Below are positions 1-6,955 of a stretch of 10,489 bases of DNA, in pieces. The position numbers and the translations under genes were made by a program. The DNA comes from Planctomyces sp. (lineage in GTDB: Bacteria; Planctomycetota; Planctomycetia; Planctomycetales; Planctomycetaceae): positions 1 to 10,489 of the forward strand of contig SYLK01000915.1 of NCBI GenBank assembly GCA_005809115.1. Direction: 5' to 3'. Below the pieces are notes generated by a model. The model worked only from the letters and a program-made list of their open reading frames with translations. It had not been told where the DNA came from and searched no databases. How positions within the stretch are numbered: the stretch's first letter is position 1; the number at the start of each line of letters is the position of its first letter.

Positions 1-519
1 CATGCCGATCAGCAGCAGGGCAAACACAATCAGCCGATATTGTTCGAAGTCCCGCAGCAGTTCCGGCAGCACAGTCAGCACCACTGCCGCCAGAGTGACA
101 CCGGAAACCGATCCGCGACCGCCCAGCACGGTCATGATCACGTACTCGAACGAGCGCTGGAAACCGGCGTCCTTCGGGCTGAGAATGACGCCGCTCTCAT
201 GTGCCAGCACCCCGCCCGCCATGCCGGCGAAAAACGCCGCCAGGACAAATGCCAGGATCTTCTGCCGAGCGATATCCACTCCCATCGCCTGTGCCGCGAT
301 CTCGTCCTCGCGCACGGAAATCATCGCGCGTCCTGTGCTGGAAGTCTTCAGGCGCCATGCCACGATGAGGGTGACCGTCGCCAGCGAATAGACCCAGAAC
401 AGATTCGCGTATCCTGGAAGTCCGTCGAATCCGACCGCCCCTCCCACAGGCACCGATAAGACCGCCGAAAGTCCCGCGGTACGCAACCCGTTCACATCGT
501 CGATGACTTTACCGCTCTG
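1..519 (-). pseudogene. livM: LivM C-terminal part, cut off from its N-terminus by an in-frame amber codon; runs off the left edge
   Basis: Reading the minus strand in the same frame as the upstream 520-1044 segment, every codon from 519 to 1 is open. It encodes a typical second half of a branched-chain amino-acid ABC permease. Visible family features are a cytoplasmic loop reading TGRAMISVREDEIAAQAMGV (the conserved ABC-contact region of LivM proteins), then AFVLAAFFAGMAGG, then a membrane segment with TVLGGRGSVSG, and a hydrophobic end (LIVFALLLIGM) close to where LivM proteins normally finish. Perhaps 15-40 residues lie beyond the edge. There is no frameshift: only the codon at 520-522 separates the halves. 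The first in-frame ATG is at 322-324, inside the ABC-contact loop, so re-initiation would give only a fragment. The family is clear; whether it is expressed is not. Confidence 0.8.
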
Positions 520-1044
520 CTACAGCATCACGCGCAGAATCTCACCAAATCCCAGCGTGACGATCGCCAGATAGTCACCCCGCAGTCGCAGCGACGGCAG
601 TCCGACCACCCAGCCGGCAGCCGCGGCCATGCCGCCGCCCGCAAGGCACGAGACGGCAAACAGAAGTTCACCGGCCCCGCAGAAACCGCCAAATTTAGCG
701 GCACTGCCCCGCAGCAGCAGTGAACCGTAGAACGTCAGAGTCCCCGCAGTGTACCCTCCAAGTGTCATGAATCCCGCATGACCCATCGAAAACTGGCCCG
801 TCATTCCGTTGACGATATTCAGGGACACCGCCAGAACAATCGCAATCCCGGCGTCCATCGCAAGCCGGGAATAATACGGTCCCGCCAGCAGCGGCAGGAC
901 GAAATGGAGCACGACCGACAGTCCGATCCCGGTCGCCACCGGCAGCAGTCCGATTGTGACACAGATGGCCGTCGATTCCGTCGGCAACTCAGGACCTGCC
1001 TGCGGGCCGGAGGGAGGAAGCCTGTTCGCGTCGACTCGACACAT
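520..1044 (-). CDS. livM: LivM-type branched-chain amino-acid ABC transporter permease, N-terminal half, prematurely terminated
   Basis: This is the inner-membrane permease of a high-affinity branched-chain amino-acid (or urea/amide) ABC importer, which would pair with LivH and the LivG/LivF ATPases. Family motifs are NIVNGMTGQFSMGHAGFMTLGGYTAG around residues 77-101 and LPSLRLRGDYLAIVTLGFGEI around 149-169, with hydrophobic segments between. Translation stops at a TAG after residue 174, about half the usual 300-350 residues, while the rest continues in frame to the window edge. I chose the ATG at 1042-1044 because AGGAA lies 6 nt upstream. An in-frame ATG at 1108-1110 would add 22 residues, overlap the MMPL stop by 23 bp and has no good ribosome site. 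The gene follows the MMPL gene by 43 bp, so co-transcription is likely. The truncated product should not be a working permease. Confidence 0.82.
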   Translation of the reverse strand: MCRVDANRLPPSGPQAGPELPTESTAICVTIGLLPVATGIGLSVVLHFVLPLLAGPYYSRLAMDAGIAIVLAVSLNIVNGMTGQFSMGHAGFMTLGGYTAGTLTFYGSLLLRGSAAKFGGFCGAGELLFAVSCLAGGGMAAAAGWVVGLPSLRLRGDYLAIVTLGFGEILRVML

Positions 1045-1050
1045 CTGAGA

Positions 1051-1055
1051 TTCCT
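1051..1055 (-). promoter_or_regulatory. Ribosome binding site of livM
   Basis: On the minus strand AGGAA (within GGCAGGAA) sits 6 nt before the ATG at 1042-1044. It decides the start against the longer alternative at 1110. Confidence 0.5.
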
Positions 1056-1087
1056 GCCCCCGAAGCCGATCCCGGAATGCTGCAACC

Positions 1088-3757
1088 TCACTGACGAGCG
1101 GGAGGTGCATGACCGGCGAGTCGGCTCAGCAGCCCGACGCGTCCCTGCACCAGCAGCACCAGAAACGCCGGAACCATGACGGGGCGGACAACGAAGGTAT
1201 CCAGCAACATTCCGACGGCGAGCGCCAATCCCAGCTGATCCATGCCGACCAGGCTGCCCGCCATCAGTGAAATGAACGAGCCGGCCATGATGATCCCGCA
1301 GCTGGAAATGATACTCCCGGTACGTTCCAGTGCGACGGTGATGCCCCGCACGGCCCCATGAACCTTCTGTTCCTCGTCGATCCGGGTCATGAGAAAAATG
1401 TTGTAGTCTTCGCCCACAGCGATCATGATCGTGAACAGGAACAGAGGCACCTTCCAGTCGATCCCCGAGAATCCGGCCGGATCAGCGGCCCAGAACACGA
1501 AAAACGTGAAGCCCAGTGTGGCGAAATAGCTGTAGAAGACGCTCAGAATCAGGTAGACACAGATCCCGGGGCGTCGCAGCAGAATCACCAGCACGATATA
1601 CACACTGATCAGGACCAGCAGATCGATTCGGATCTGATCGCGATCGGTCACATCCTTGAGGTCACTGATGTTGGCCGTCGGGCCGATCAGCGAGATGCGG
1701 GCACCCTTCAGTTCTTCCGGCAGCAGCGCCGGAAGTTCTGCGCGCAGGCGACGAAATTCGTCAATGCTGCTCTGCGAAAAGGGATCATTGCGGAAAATCA
1801 GATCCAGCCGGGTGACCGACGAATCCTGTTTGCTCACGTAGTAGTCCCGTGCCAGCTTGCGTCGGCCGGCACTGGCGGCAATCGATTCTCTTCCATGCCG
1901 CCGGCTGCCTTTGGGTGCCGAAAGTGACCGGATCGAATGCAGGCCGAGTCGCTCGCTGTTTTCCTCCAGCCGCGTGGTCAGCTGCTGGAGCAGTTTCTCG
2001 GGTGCCAGGGAATTCTGGCGGAAATCAAACCCCGGCACTTCAATCCGAACAGAAACCGGACCGATCTCGCCAGCCGGAAAATGCTGCTGAACGGCTGCAG
2101 TGCCGCGAACACTGGCGGATTCGTCCGGCAGTTCCGACAGCAGTCCATAGCTGAGAAACGTGAGGAACGTCACACCGATCACGGCAAATGGAAACATCCC
2201 CAACAGGCTGATCAGCCACATCAATCCAGGTCGGTGTTCCACCAGATGGCCCATTCTCTCCCAGACGGCCTCCAGAATTCGAGCCCGCTGCAGGCGATTC
2301 GCCCAGGTGTTCTGCACCAGAAAACCCGTGCCGCCACGGGCGCTCTGACTGGCCACGTTGGGCCAGAACGCCCAGCGGCCCAGCAGTCTCAGAATCGCCG
2401 GGGTCAGTGTGACCGAGGCCAGCAGGCACAAGGTCAGTCCGAATGTCAGGGCCACACCGGCCTGTCGGAACTTGCCAAACTCCGCAAATACCATCATCCC
2501 GATCCCGAAGATCGAAGTGCCGGCGCTGGTGGCAATCGCCGGGCCGACGTATTGCAGAGTTTTCGTGACGGCTTCCTCGAGAGTCGCTCCGTCATCCAGC
2601 TCCTCGCGATATCGTGCCATCAGGAACAGGCCGTAGTCGATGCCTGCGCCATACACGACAACCGTGACGTATGTCTCGATCCCGTTAAACAGGCTCAGCC
2701 AGCCGCGGCTGGCCCCAACTGCCAGCAGGTGAATCGTGAGTGAGGTCGAGACAGCAACCGTGGCCAGCGGCACCAGAGCCAGCAGAGGAGCGCGATAAAC
2801 GATGATCAGCAGCAACACCACCAGAATCACAGTCCAGCGCTCAGTCGCCCGGGCGCTCTTCTGGGACTCGCGCATCATGTCCCGGCCAAACGTTGCCGTA
2901 CCCGCGATCGTGATATCCAGTCCGGCTGGCATCGGTCCCGACGGCAGGCCAGGGGCAACGGTCGCCGAGCCGGCAGCGACTGGCAGCGACGCTGCGGCCG
3001 AGGGAGCCGCGCGGCTCTGAAACGGCGTGTGGTACAACTGTTCCAGGTACTGCTCGACCGTGTCCACCAGCGGAGCATTTGCCTGGTCCAGAAACTCCGT
3101 CCGGAGCCGGACGACGACCAGCGACGCCTGACCATTTTCGCTGACCAGCAGGTCTCCGACCTTGCGGTCTTCGAACCACTGAATCTCATGCACCAGCGAG
3201 CTGAAATCCGGCTGCGCGGGATCCCTCCGAACCTGGGGCGCTGGCCGTGACTCCGCGGCACTGTCTTCAGCACTGTCGTCTCCGCTGACCTCCTCGTCCG
3301 AGCTGGGGATCGGGAGCCCCACGATGCGAAACAGGTCCGGCACGAACACTCGGGAGATGAATTCACGATCAGATTCCAGCAGTTTCGGGTGCTGCGGTGC
3401 AGAAACGGCCCCGCTTCCCGAACCTGATCCATCCTGAACCGGCGCGCCGGGATCCTGAGGGGGCGAGTCGCCGTCGGTCGTCGCCGGGCTCTCGCCGCGG
3501 TCCTCAAGGACCACCGTTTCCCTCCGGACAACCAGGACCAGGCTGCTCGCCAGCATGTCGTCCGGAAACGCTTTCAGAAACTCCTGTTCCGCAATGCGAC
3601 TGGGTGAATCGTCGGGCAGAAACGCAAACTCACCGTTCCGGATGACGCTCGTCCACGGCGGCGCGATCATGACGGCAATCAGGAGTGCCACAGCCCAGAT
3701 CAGAATGATGGACAGAGAGCGTTTCGCGGCTGCTTTACCCAGAAGCCCAAAGAACAT
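1088..3757 (-). CDS. MMPL/RND-superfamily membrane transporter
   Basis: This 889-residue integral membrane protein has the two-fold RND/MmpL plan. TM1 is at about 14-32, followed by a large extracytoplasmic loop (33-305), five TMs (308-458), TM7 (about 511-535), a second loop (536-710) and five closing TMs (712-868). The proton-relay Asp-Tyr pairs of MmpL proteins are present in both halves: GAGIDYGLFLMARYREE (D374, Y375) and AVGEDYNIFLMTRIDEE (D784, Y785). By family it should use proton motive force to move lipids or other hydrophobic molecules across the inner membrane; the substrate cannot be read. Loop 1 carries low-complexity insertions (Asp/Gly/Ser/Pro at 85-120, acidic/Ser at 152-172, Ala/Ser/Pro at 249-278). 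No strong ribosome site precedes the ATG. It lies 138 bp after imuB (no clear terminator seen in that gap) and 43 bp before livM. Hopanoid-transporter-like RND proteins are an alternative subfamily. Confidence 0.9.
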   Translation of the reverse strand: MFFGLLGKAAAKRSLSIILIWAVALLIAVMIAPPWTSVIRNGEFAFLPDDSPSRIAEQEFLKAFPDDMLASSLVLVVRRETVVLEDRGESPATTDGDSPPQDPGAPVQDGSGSGSGAVSAPQHPKLLESDREFISRVFVPDLFRIVGLPIPSSDEEVSGDDSAEDSAAESRPAPQVRRDPAQPDFSSLVHEIQWFEDRKVGDLLVSENGQASLVVVRLRTEFLDQANAPLVDTVEQYLEQLYHTPFQSRAAPSAAASLPVAAGSATVAPGLPSGPMPAGLDITIAGTATFGRDMMRESQKSARATERWTVILVVLLLIIVYRAPLLALVPLATVAVSTSLTIHLLAVGASRGWLSLFNGIETYVTVVVYGAGIDYGLFLMARYREELDDGATLEEAVTKTLQYVGPAIATSAGTSIFGIGMMVFAEFGKFRQAGVALTFGLTLCLLASVTLTPAILRLLGRWAFWPNVASQSARGGTGFLVQNTWANRLQRARILEAVWERMGHLVEHRPGLMWLISLLGMFPFAVIGVTFLTFLSYGLLSELPDESASVRGTAAVQQHFPAGEIGPVSVRIEVPGFDFRQNSLAPEKLLQQLTTRLEENSERLGLHSIRSLSAPKGSRRHGRESIAASAGRRKLARDYYVSKQDSSVTRLDLIFRNDPFSQSSIDEFRRLRAELPALLPEELKGARISLIGPTANISDLKDVTDRDQIRIDLLVLISVYIVLVILLRRPGICVYLILSVFYSYFATLGFTFFVFWAADPAGFSGIDWKVPLFLFTIMIAVGEDYNIFLMTRIDEEQKVHGAVRGITVALERTGSIISSCGIIMAGSFISLMAGSLVGMDQLGLALAVGMLLDTFVVRPVMVPAFLVLLVQGRVGLLSRLAGHAPPARQ

Positions 3758-3895
3758 CAGGAAAACCCAGGAAACAGAGCCCGGCAGAATCTCCCGCAGC
3801 AGAAAACATCTGCCGCTCGTCCTGCCTCATCATTGATGGCCGAGTGTAACAGCCGATGCACAGGATAGGAATCCCGCCGAGGCACTGGGGCATGG

Positions 3896-5815
3896 TCATT
3901 CGAATACGCCATGCAGGTACCAGTGGCCTGATGTGAGTTCCCGGAAGATCCAGACGAGAGATCCTGTCAGCGTGGCCACGCGATAGTAATCTCGCTGGAC
4001 CGGCTGATCAGTCCACCAGGCGGTCTGCAGTCGTTCCGGACCGATTACGGAATGAATGCGGAATCGCTGCCCCTGCCAGACGAATCCCTCGCGCAGCAGT
4101 GTGCCCCCGTCGTCCAGGGATAACAGAAACGGGACTGGCAGCAGACGCAGAGGGCGGTAACCGCCACCACCGGCCGCGTCTCGTTCGGCACAAAGGTCCG
4201 GAGTGACCAGGCGATTCAGAACGTCGTCGGTCAGCGACTCCGGCGCAGTCACATCGCCGGTCGACATCACGGGGCGATATTCGAGCGCATGTTCCGGTCG
4301 CGGATCGGCTGCCATGCGAATCGTGGTCACCGCAGAGCTGCCCAGACGACTGGACAGCCGATTGACCTGTGCGGCCAGTTCTTCGTGTGCGCTGATATGG
4401 TCGGAAAAACCAAACAGATCCCGCTGTCGAACAACCGGCAGCGGGGCAGTCACCGCCAGCATTCGAACGCGGCGGACCGGTTCATGGAACGGTACAGCCT
4501 CCAGCCGGAGACCGAGCACCTGCAGCAGCAGGTCCGTCGACTGAGTGGCCCGGACGACAGAAGCCGTCAGCTCAGGCAGCTGTGTGTCACCGGCGAGTTC
4601 GCACGACAGGCGGACACAGCCCAGGCGTCGCTGCTGCAGCTGGTTCCCGATCTTCCCCACCAGAAGCTGCAGCACCTGACGCAGTGCATCCATCGTCTCA
4701 GCAGGGAATTCCGAGAACCATTCGGCGGAGACAGGAATCGATTCGGGAATCGGGGCAATCATCTCAGTCAGGTGACCCGACAACTGCTGCACCCGCCGGA
4801 CCGCATCAGGCGACAATCGGGCCGGCAGATCCTCCCTCGGCAGACCCAGCAGCTGATCCAGGGAACGAAGTCCCAGCTGTGACAGTACCCGAATGTCGTC
4901 CGGAAGCAGTCGACCAGCGGCCAGAGGCAGCGGCCCCAGATGATCTCGCTGCTGGCCCGGCGGGACGATCAGCACCGGGACATGGCGTCCGAGTGCGTCA
5001 GCGGCCCGAGCCGCCGCCGAACCAGCTCGGCGAATCTCACCGGAATCCCGCGACAAACCGGTGGTCGCCACCGTCGCCGTCATCGTCGTCGCCGGTGGCA
5101 GCGGAAGACAGGACGAGTGACCATCGGCATGCACAAAAGCCCATGCTGCCGCGACAGTATCGGCAATCGCAATCCGACAGCGAATGCCGTCCTGATGCAG
5201 ATCGCGCAACAATTGATCGGCCAGTGCCGACTCACCCCCGAACAGCGGCGCACACCCCGTGATGTCCAGCAGCAGACTGTCCGGCAGGACCATTTCATCC
5301 AGTCCGGTGATCGGTGCGAATGGGCGAGTTCGCTCGGCGGCTGCCTGAAGTTCATCGCGATCCCGCTGCGGATCCCACTCGTGAAATCCGACCTCGGGGA
5401 GCGGCACACTCCGCGTGACCCCCCTGCTCTCCGTTCCTGCGTGCCTCAGATGCGACCGGTGTTCGGGACGGCCACGTGTCGGCTGTTCCCGTGTCAGCGG
5501 ACGCGCCATGCTCCGCGCTTCCGCCAGAGGCATCCCCGGGCGAATCCCCAGGCTCCACGCCTCAGCAGAAACGGCCATGACCGTGGTTCCGCTGCGCGCC
5601 GAAGGCAGCACCGAACGGACATATTTCAGATCCCGCTCCGCCCCCCCCGCCCGGGTACTACGCGAATCGGATGCCTCCCCAGCAGATGGCAGCGGCGTAT
5701 AGACTGCCAGCGGAGCCACCGAACTACTGCCGCCCACGGTATCACTCTGCCGCAGCTGCCGCTGCAGACGCTGGATCGGCCAGTTCGGAAATCGCAGACA
5801 CAGCACCCGTTTCAT
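3896..5815 (-). CDS. imuB: ImuB, catalytically degenerate Y-family polymerase-like mutasome protein
   Basis: ImuB bridges the sliding clamp and the error-prone polymerase DnaE2 in SOS translesion synthesis. The 639 residues open with RVLCLRFPNWPIQRL, where active Y-family enzymes have a metal-binding Asp. The palm motif LLLDITGCAPLFGGE (about 181-195) replaces the SIDE-type catalytic acids: by eye the Glu is Ser. A helix-hairpin-helix-like segment (LGLRSLDQLLGLPREDL) is near 315-331. QRDLF at 464-468 fits the beta-clamp-binding consensus. The C-terminus has the ImuB signature RPLRLLP, GPERL, WW, RDYYRV, WIFRE, WYLHGVFE. It is longer than the usual ~500 residues owing to Ser/Arg/Thr-rich insertions near 42-75, 105-140 and 232-270. 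The ATG at 5813-5815 gives the canonical MKRVLCLRFPNWP start and has GAAGG 6 nt upstream; a TTG two codons earlier is less likely. It overlaps imuA by 74 bp. No dnaE2 follows. Confidence 0.95.
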   Translation of the reverse strand: MKRVLCLRFPNWPIQRLQRQLRQSDTVGGSSSVAPLAVYTPLPSAGEASDSRSTRAGGAERDLKYVRSVLPSARSGTTVMAVSAEAWSLGIRPGMPLAEARSMARPLTREQPTRGRPEHRSHLRHAGTESRGVTRSVPLPEVGFHEWDPQRDRDELQAAAERTRPFAPITGLDEMVLPDSLLLDITGCAPLFGGESALADQLLRDLHQDGIRCRIAIADTVAAAWAFVHADGHSSCLPLPPATTMTATVATTGLSRDSGEIRRAGSAAARAADALGRHVPVLIVPPGQQRDHLGPLPLAAGRLLPDDIRVLSQLGLRSLDQLLGLPREDLPARLSPDAVRRVQQLSGHLTEMIAPIPESIPVSAEWFSEFPAETMDALRQVLQLLVGKIGNQLQQRRLGCVRLSCELAGDTQLPELTASVVRATQSTDLLLQVLGLRLEAVPFHEPVRRVRMLAVTAPLPVVRQRDLFGFSDHISAHEELAAQVNRLSSRLGSSAVTTIRMAADPRPEHALEYRPVMSTGDVTAPESLTDDVLNRLVTPDLCAERDAAGGGGYRPLRLLPVPFLLSLDDGGTLLREGFVWQGQRFRIHSVIGPERLQTAWWTDQPVQRDYYRVATLTGSLVWIFRELTSGHWYLHGVFE

Positions 5816-6476
5816 GATCAACCTTCAGCAGCGCTCGACGACGATTCAGCCCCACAGCATGCCGTGAACTCGCCACGTCCACCGCCAGTAAACGCTGGTC
5901 TGCCGAAGCCCCGGGAGCCACGGTCACCAGCAGACGAATATCAGACCACGACGGATGTCCCAGAACGGTCGCCGGACGAATCAGAAAGATCGTCACTCCA
6001 CTCTGCTCCACGGCCAGCTGAAGGCGACGCAGGACCGTCGATGTAACCCGATCCAGCCAGCACAGGACCACCCGGACCCCCGGACAGCGAGCGATCTGTT
6101 CCAGCGACCAGAGCGCTTCGGACAAGCCGGCCGAGGATCGTGATGGTGCAGGACGCACCACCAGAATTCGAGACAGGGAAGTCCCCGCCGGAACAGCCGC
6201 ATGAAACTCGTGCCATGGATCAACCACCGCCAGACAGCCCGACTCCCGCAAAAATGGCCGCGCACATCGCAGGGCCAGCGTCCCCGCAGACAATCCTGGC
6301 TGATCGCTCACCCACTCCACCACAGATGCTGTCGACAGACCACCCTGCGGCAGTATGTCATCCAGAGCTGCCAGCCCCGTGGGAACGATCTGCCGAACCG
6401 TCGCAGAAGCCTGAGATTTCAGCAGTTTCTGCCGCAGCTCACGCAGCTGCAGGGATCGAGCTGTACTCGCCAGCAT
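5742..6476 (-). CDS. imuA: ImuA, RecA/SulA-like mutasome protein
   Basis: This is the RecA-fold partner of ImuB in the ImuA-ImuB-DnaE2 mutasome. From the ATG at 6474-6476 it is 244 residues. Recognisable family blocks are the N-terminal helix LRELRQKLLKSQ, then VPTGLAALDDILPQGGLSTASVVEW (31-55), then SEALWSLEQIARCPGVRVVLCWLDRVTSTVLRRLQLAVEQSGVTIFLIR (119-167). The Walker A position (around 57-66) lacks a GKT/GKS core, as expected for a non-ATPase RecA homologue of this family. The last ~24 residues, including an alanine run, are encoded inside imuB and look non-conserved. A 285-residue form from a TTG at 6597-6599 is possible, but its extra 41 residues show no family similarity. No strong ribosome site precedes 6476. 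Translational coupling to imuB is likely because the imuB ribosome site lies within imuA. Confidence 0.88.
   Translation of the reverse strand: MLASTARSLQLRELRQKLLKSQASATVRQIVPTGLAALDDILPQGGLSTASVVEWVSDQPGLSAGTLALRCARPFLRESGCLAVVDPWHEFHAAVPAGTSLSRILVVRPAPSRSSAGLSEALWSLEQIARCPGVRVVLCWLDRVTSTVLRRLQLAVEQSGVTIFLIRPATVLGHPSWSDIRLLVTVAPGASADQRLLAVDVASSRHAVGLNRRRALLKVDHETGAVSAISELADPASAAAAAAE
5822..5826 (-). promoter_or_regulatory. Ribosome binding site of imuB, inside imuA
   Basis: GAAGG on the minus strand, 6 nt before the imuB ATG at 5815. It lies within the imuA coding sequence, so ribosomes finishing imuA cross it. Confidence 0.5.
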
Positions 6477-6541
6477 GGGAAATCGCCCGCCGCGGTGACA
6501 TCTGTCTGCAAATCCCGGATTCACCCAACCAGCGATGCACC

Positions 6542-6563
6542 AGAAAACACCAGCCGGTTTTCT
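6542..6563. repeat. 22-bp inverted repeat 66 bp upstream of the imuA ATG
   Basis: The perfect 7-bp arms AGAAAAC and GTTTTCT flank an 8-bp spacer. It lies inside the putative imuA leader, between the start I chose and the TTG alternative. It could be a second operator or an RNA hairpin. No known protein motif is matched with confidence. Confidence 0.4.
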
Positions 6564-6764
6564 CGCAGCCCGCCGCCACGCATCCTGAACAGAAACCAAA
6601 GGTTCAGATGCTTATCGGCACAGATGCTGCAAAACACGACGACGAAACGGTTTCCCTACCACTTTGCCGCTCAGCTCGACGGACCGAACGGCAAATCGGC
6701 TCCGGAAACGACCAGAGCCCACAACGCTGCGATACAGTACCGGTCTTCGGCACCCAGCCCCCGT

Positions 6765-6793
6765 CTTCTAGGGAAATTGATGTTAACTGTCAA
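6765..6793 (-). promoter_or_regulatory. Candidate sigma70-type promoter of imuA-imuB
   Basis: On the minus strand a perfect TTGACA (6793 to 6788) is followed by exactly 17 bp and then TAGAAG (6770 to 6765), which matches 4 of 6 positions of TATAAT. The start of transcription would be near 6758. The -35 hexamer lies inside the 6778-6798 palindrome, so a protein bound there would block RNA polymerase. Confidence 0.5.
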
Positions 6794-6798
6794 CATCA
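6778..6798. promoter_or_regulatory. 21-bp palindromic operator, candidate LexA/SOS box for imuAB
   Basis: The arms TGATGTT (6778-6784) and AACATCA (6792-6798) are perfect reverse complements. The centre is also symmetric apart from one mismatched pair (6785 with 6791), giving 9 of 10 base pairs matched around a central base at 6788. The palindrome covers the -35 hexamer of the candidate imuA promoter. In bacteria with imuA-imuB cassettes the operon is commonly repressed by LexA, hence the proposal. LexA motifs differ between phyla, and I cannot confirm that this one is the planctomycete form. Confidence 0.5.
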
Positions 6799-6832
6799 CA
6801 ATTCCGGGCTGTACTCCCGGGCACCGTCTCCG

Positions 6833-6866
6833 TTCGTGGTATCGGCCGCGTCCGCTACGATACAAT
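6833..6866 (+). promoter_or_regulatory. Weak candidate promoter of truD
   Basis: TTCGTG (6833-6838) is followed by 17 bp and TACGAT (6856-6861), with an overlapping better -10-like hexamer TACAAT at 6861-6866. The -35 match is poor, so this is tentative. It lies 90-120 bp before the truD ATG. Confidence 0.25.
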
Positions 6867-6944
6867 CGGCGTCAGATCTGTCCTGCAGCGTTGTCTGGAT
6901 TCTGGCTCGATCATTCTCCGGCTCCGCCGCTCCGAACATCTCGC

Positions 6945-6950
6945 GGGAAG
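6945..6950 (+). promoter_or_regulatory. Ribosome binding site of truD
   Basis: GGGAAG ends 5 nt before the ATG at 6956. It supports this start over any start further upstream in the same open frame. Confidence 0.5.
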
Positions 6951-6955
6951 CAGTG

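Larger units (their letters stand above)
6477..6955. other. Divergent imuA/truD intergenic region (479 bp)
   Basis: This is the longest internal stretch without a convincing gene. It contains an inverted repeat near imuA (6542-6563), a candidate imuA promoter with an embedded palindrome (6765-6798), a small CCGGG/CCCGG hairpin (6804-6820, 7-nt loop) and a weak truD promoter candidate (6833-6866). If the imuA promoter is right, transcription starts near 6758 and the leader to the ATG is about 280 nt. Nothing else is recognised in that leader. Confidence 0.5.

Noticed and set aside
3799..3813. Small hairpin GCAGA-AAACA-TCTGC between imuB and the MMPL gene
   Set aside because: A 5-bp stem without a U tract is too weak to call a terminator, and its position gives no other clue.
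4940..6046. A 368-codon open frame on the plus strand
   Set aside because: It lies antisense to imuB and imuA, which have clear family motifs, and its translation is Arg/Pro/Gln-rich with no domain, as expected for the opposite strand of a GC-rich gene.
6477..6599. N-terminal extension of ImuA from a TTG at 6599
   Set aside because: The 41 added residues show no ImuA similarity; the helix typical of the ImuA N-terminus begins just after the ATG at 6476.
6604..6753. Short minus-strand ORF (GTG, 49 residues) in the imuA leader
   Set aside because: It would start only ~5 nt after the proposed transcript start, has no ribosome site, and its product resembles no known leader peptide.
6140..6955. 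Upstream open extension of the truD frame
   Set aside because: It is antisense to imuA and then crosses the divergent promoter region. Conserved TruD sequence begins only after the ATG at 6956, which has its own ribosome site.
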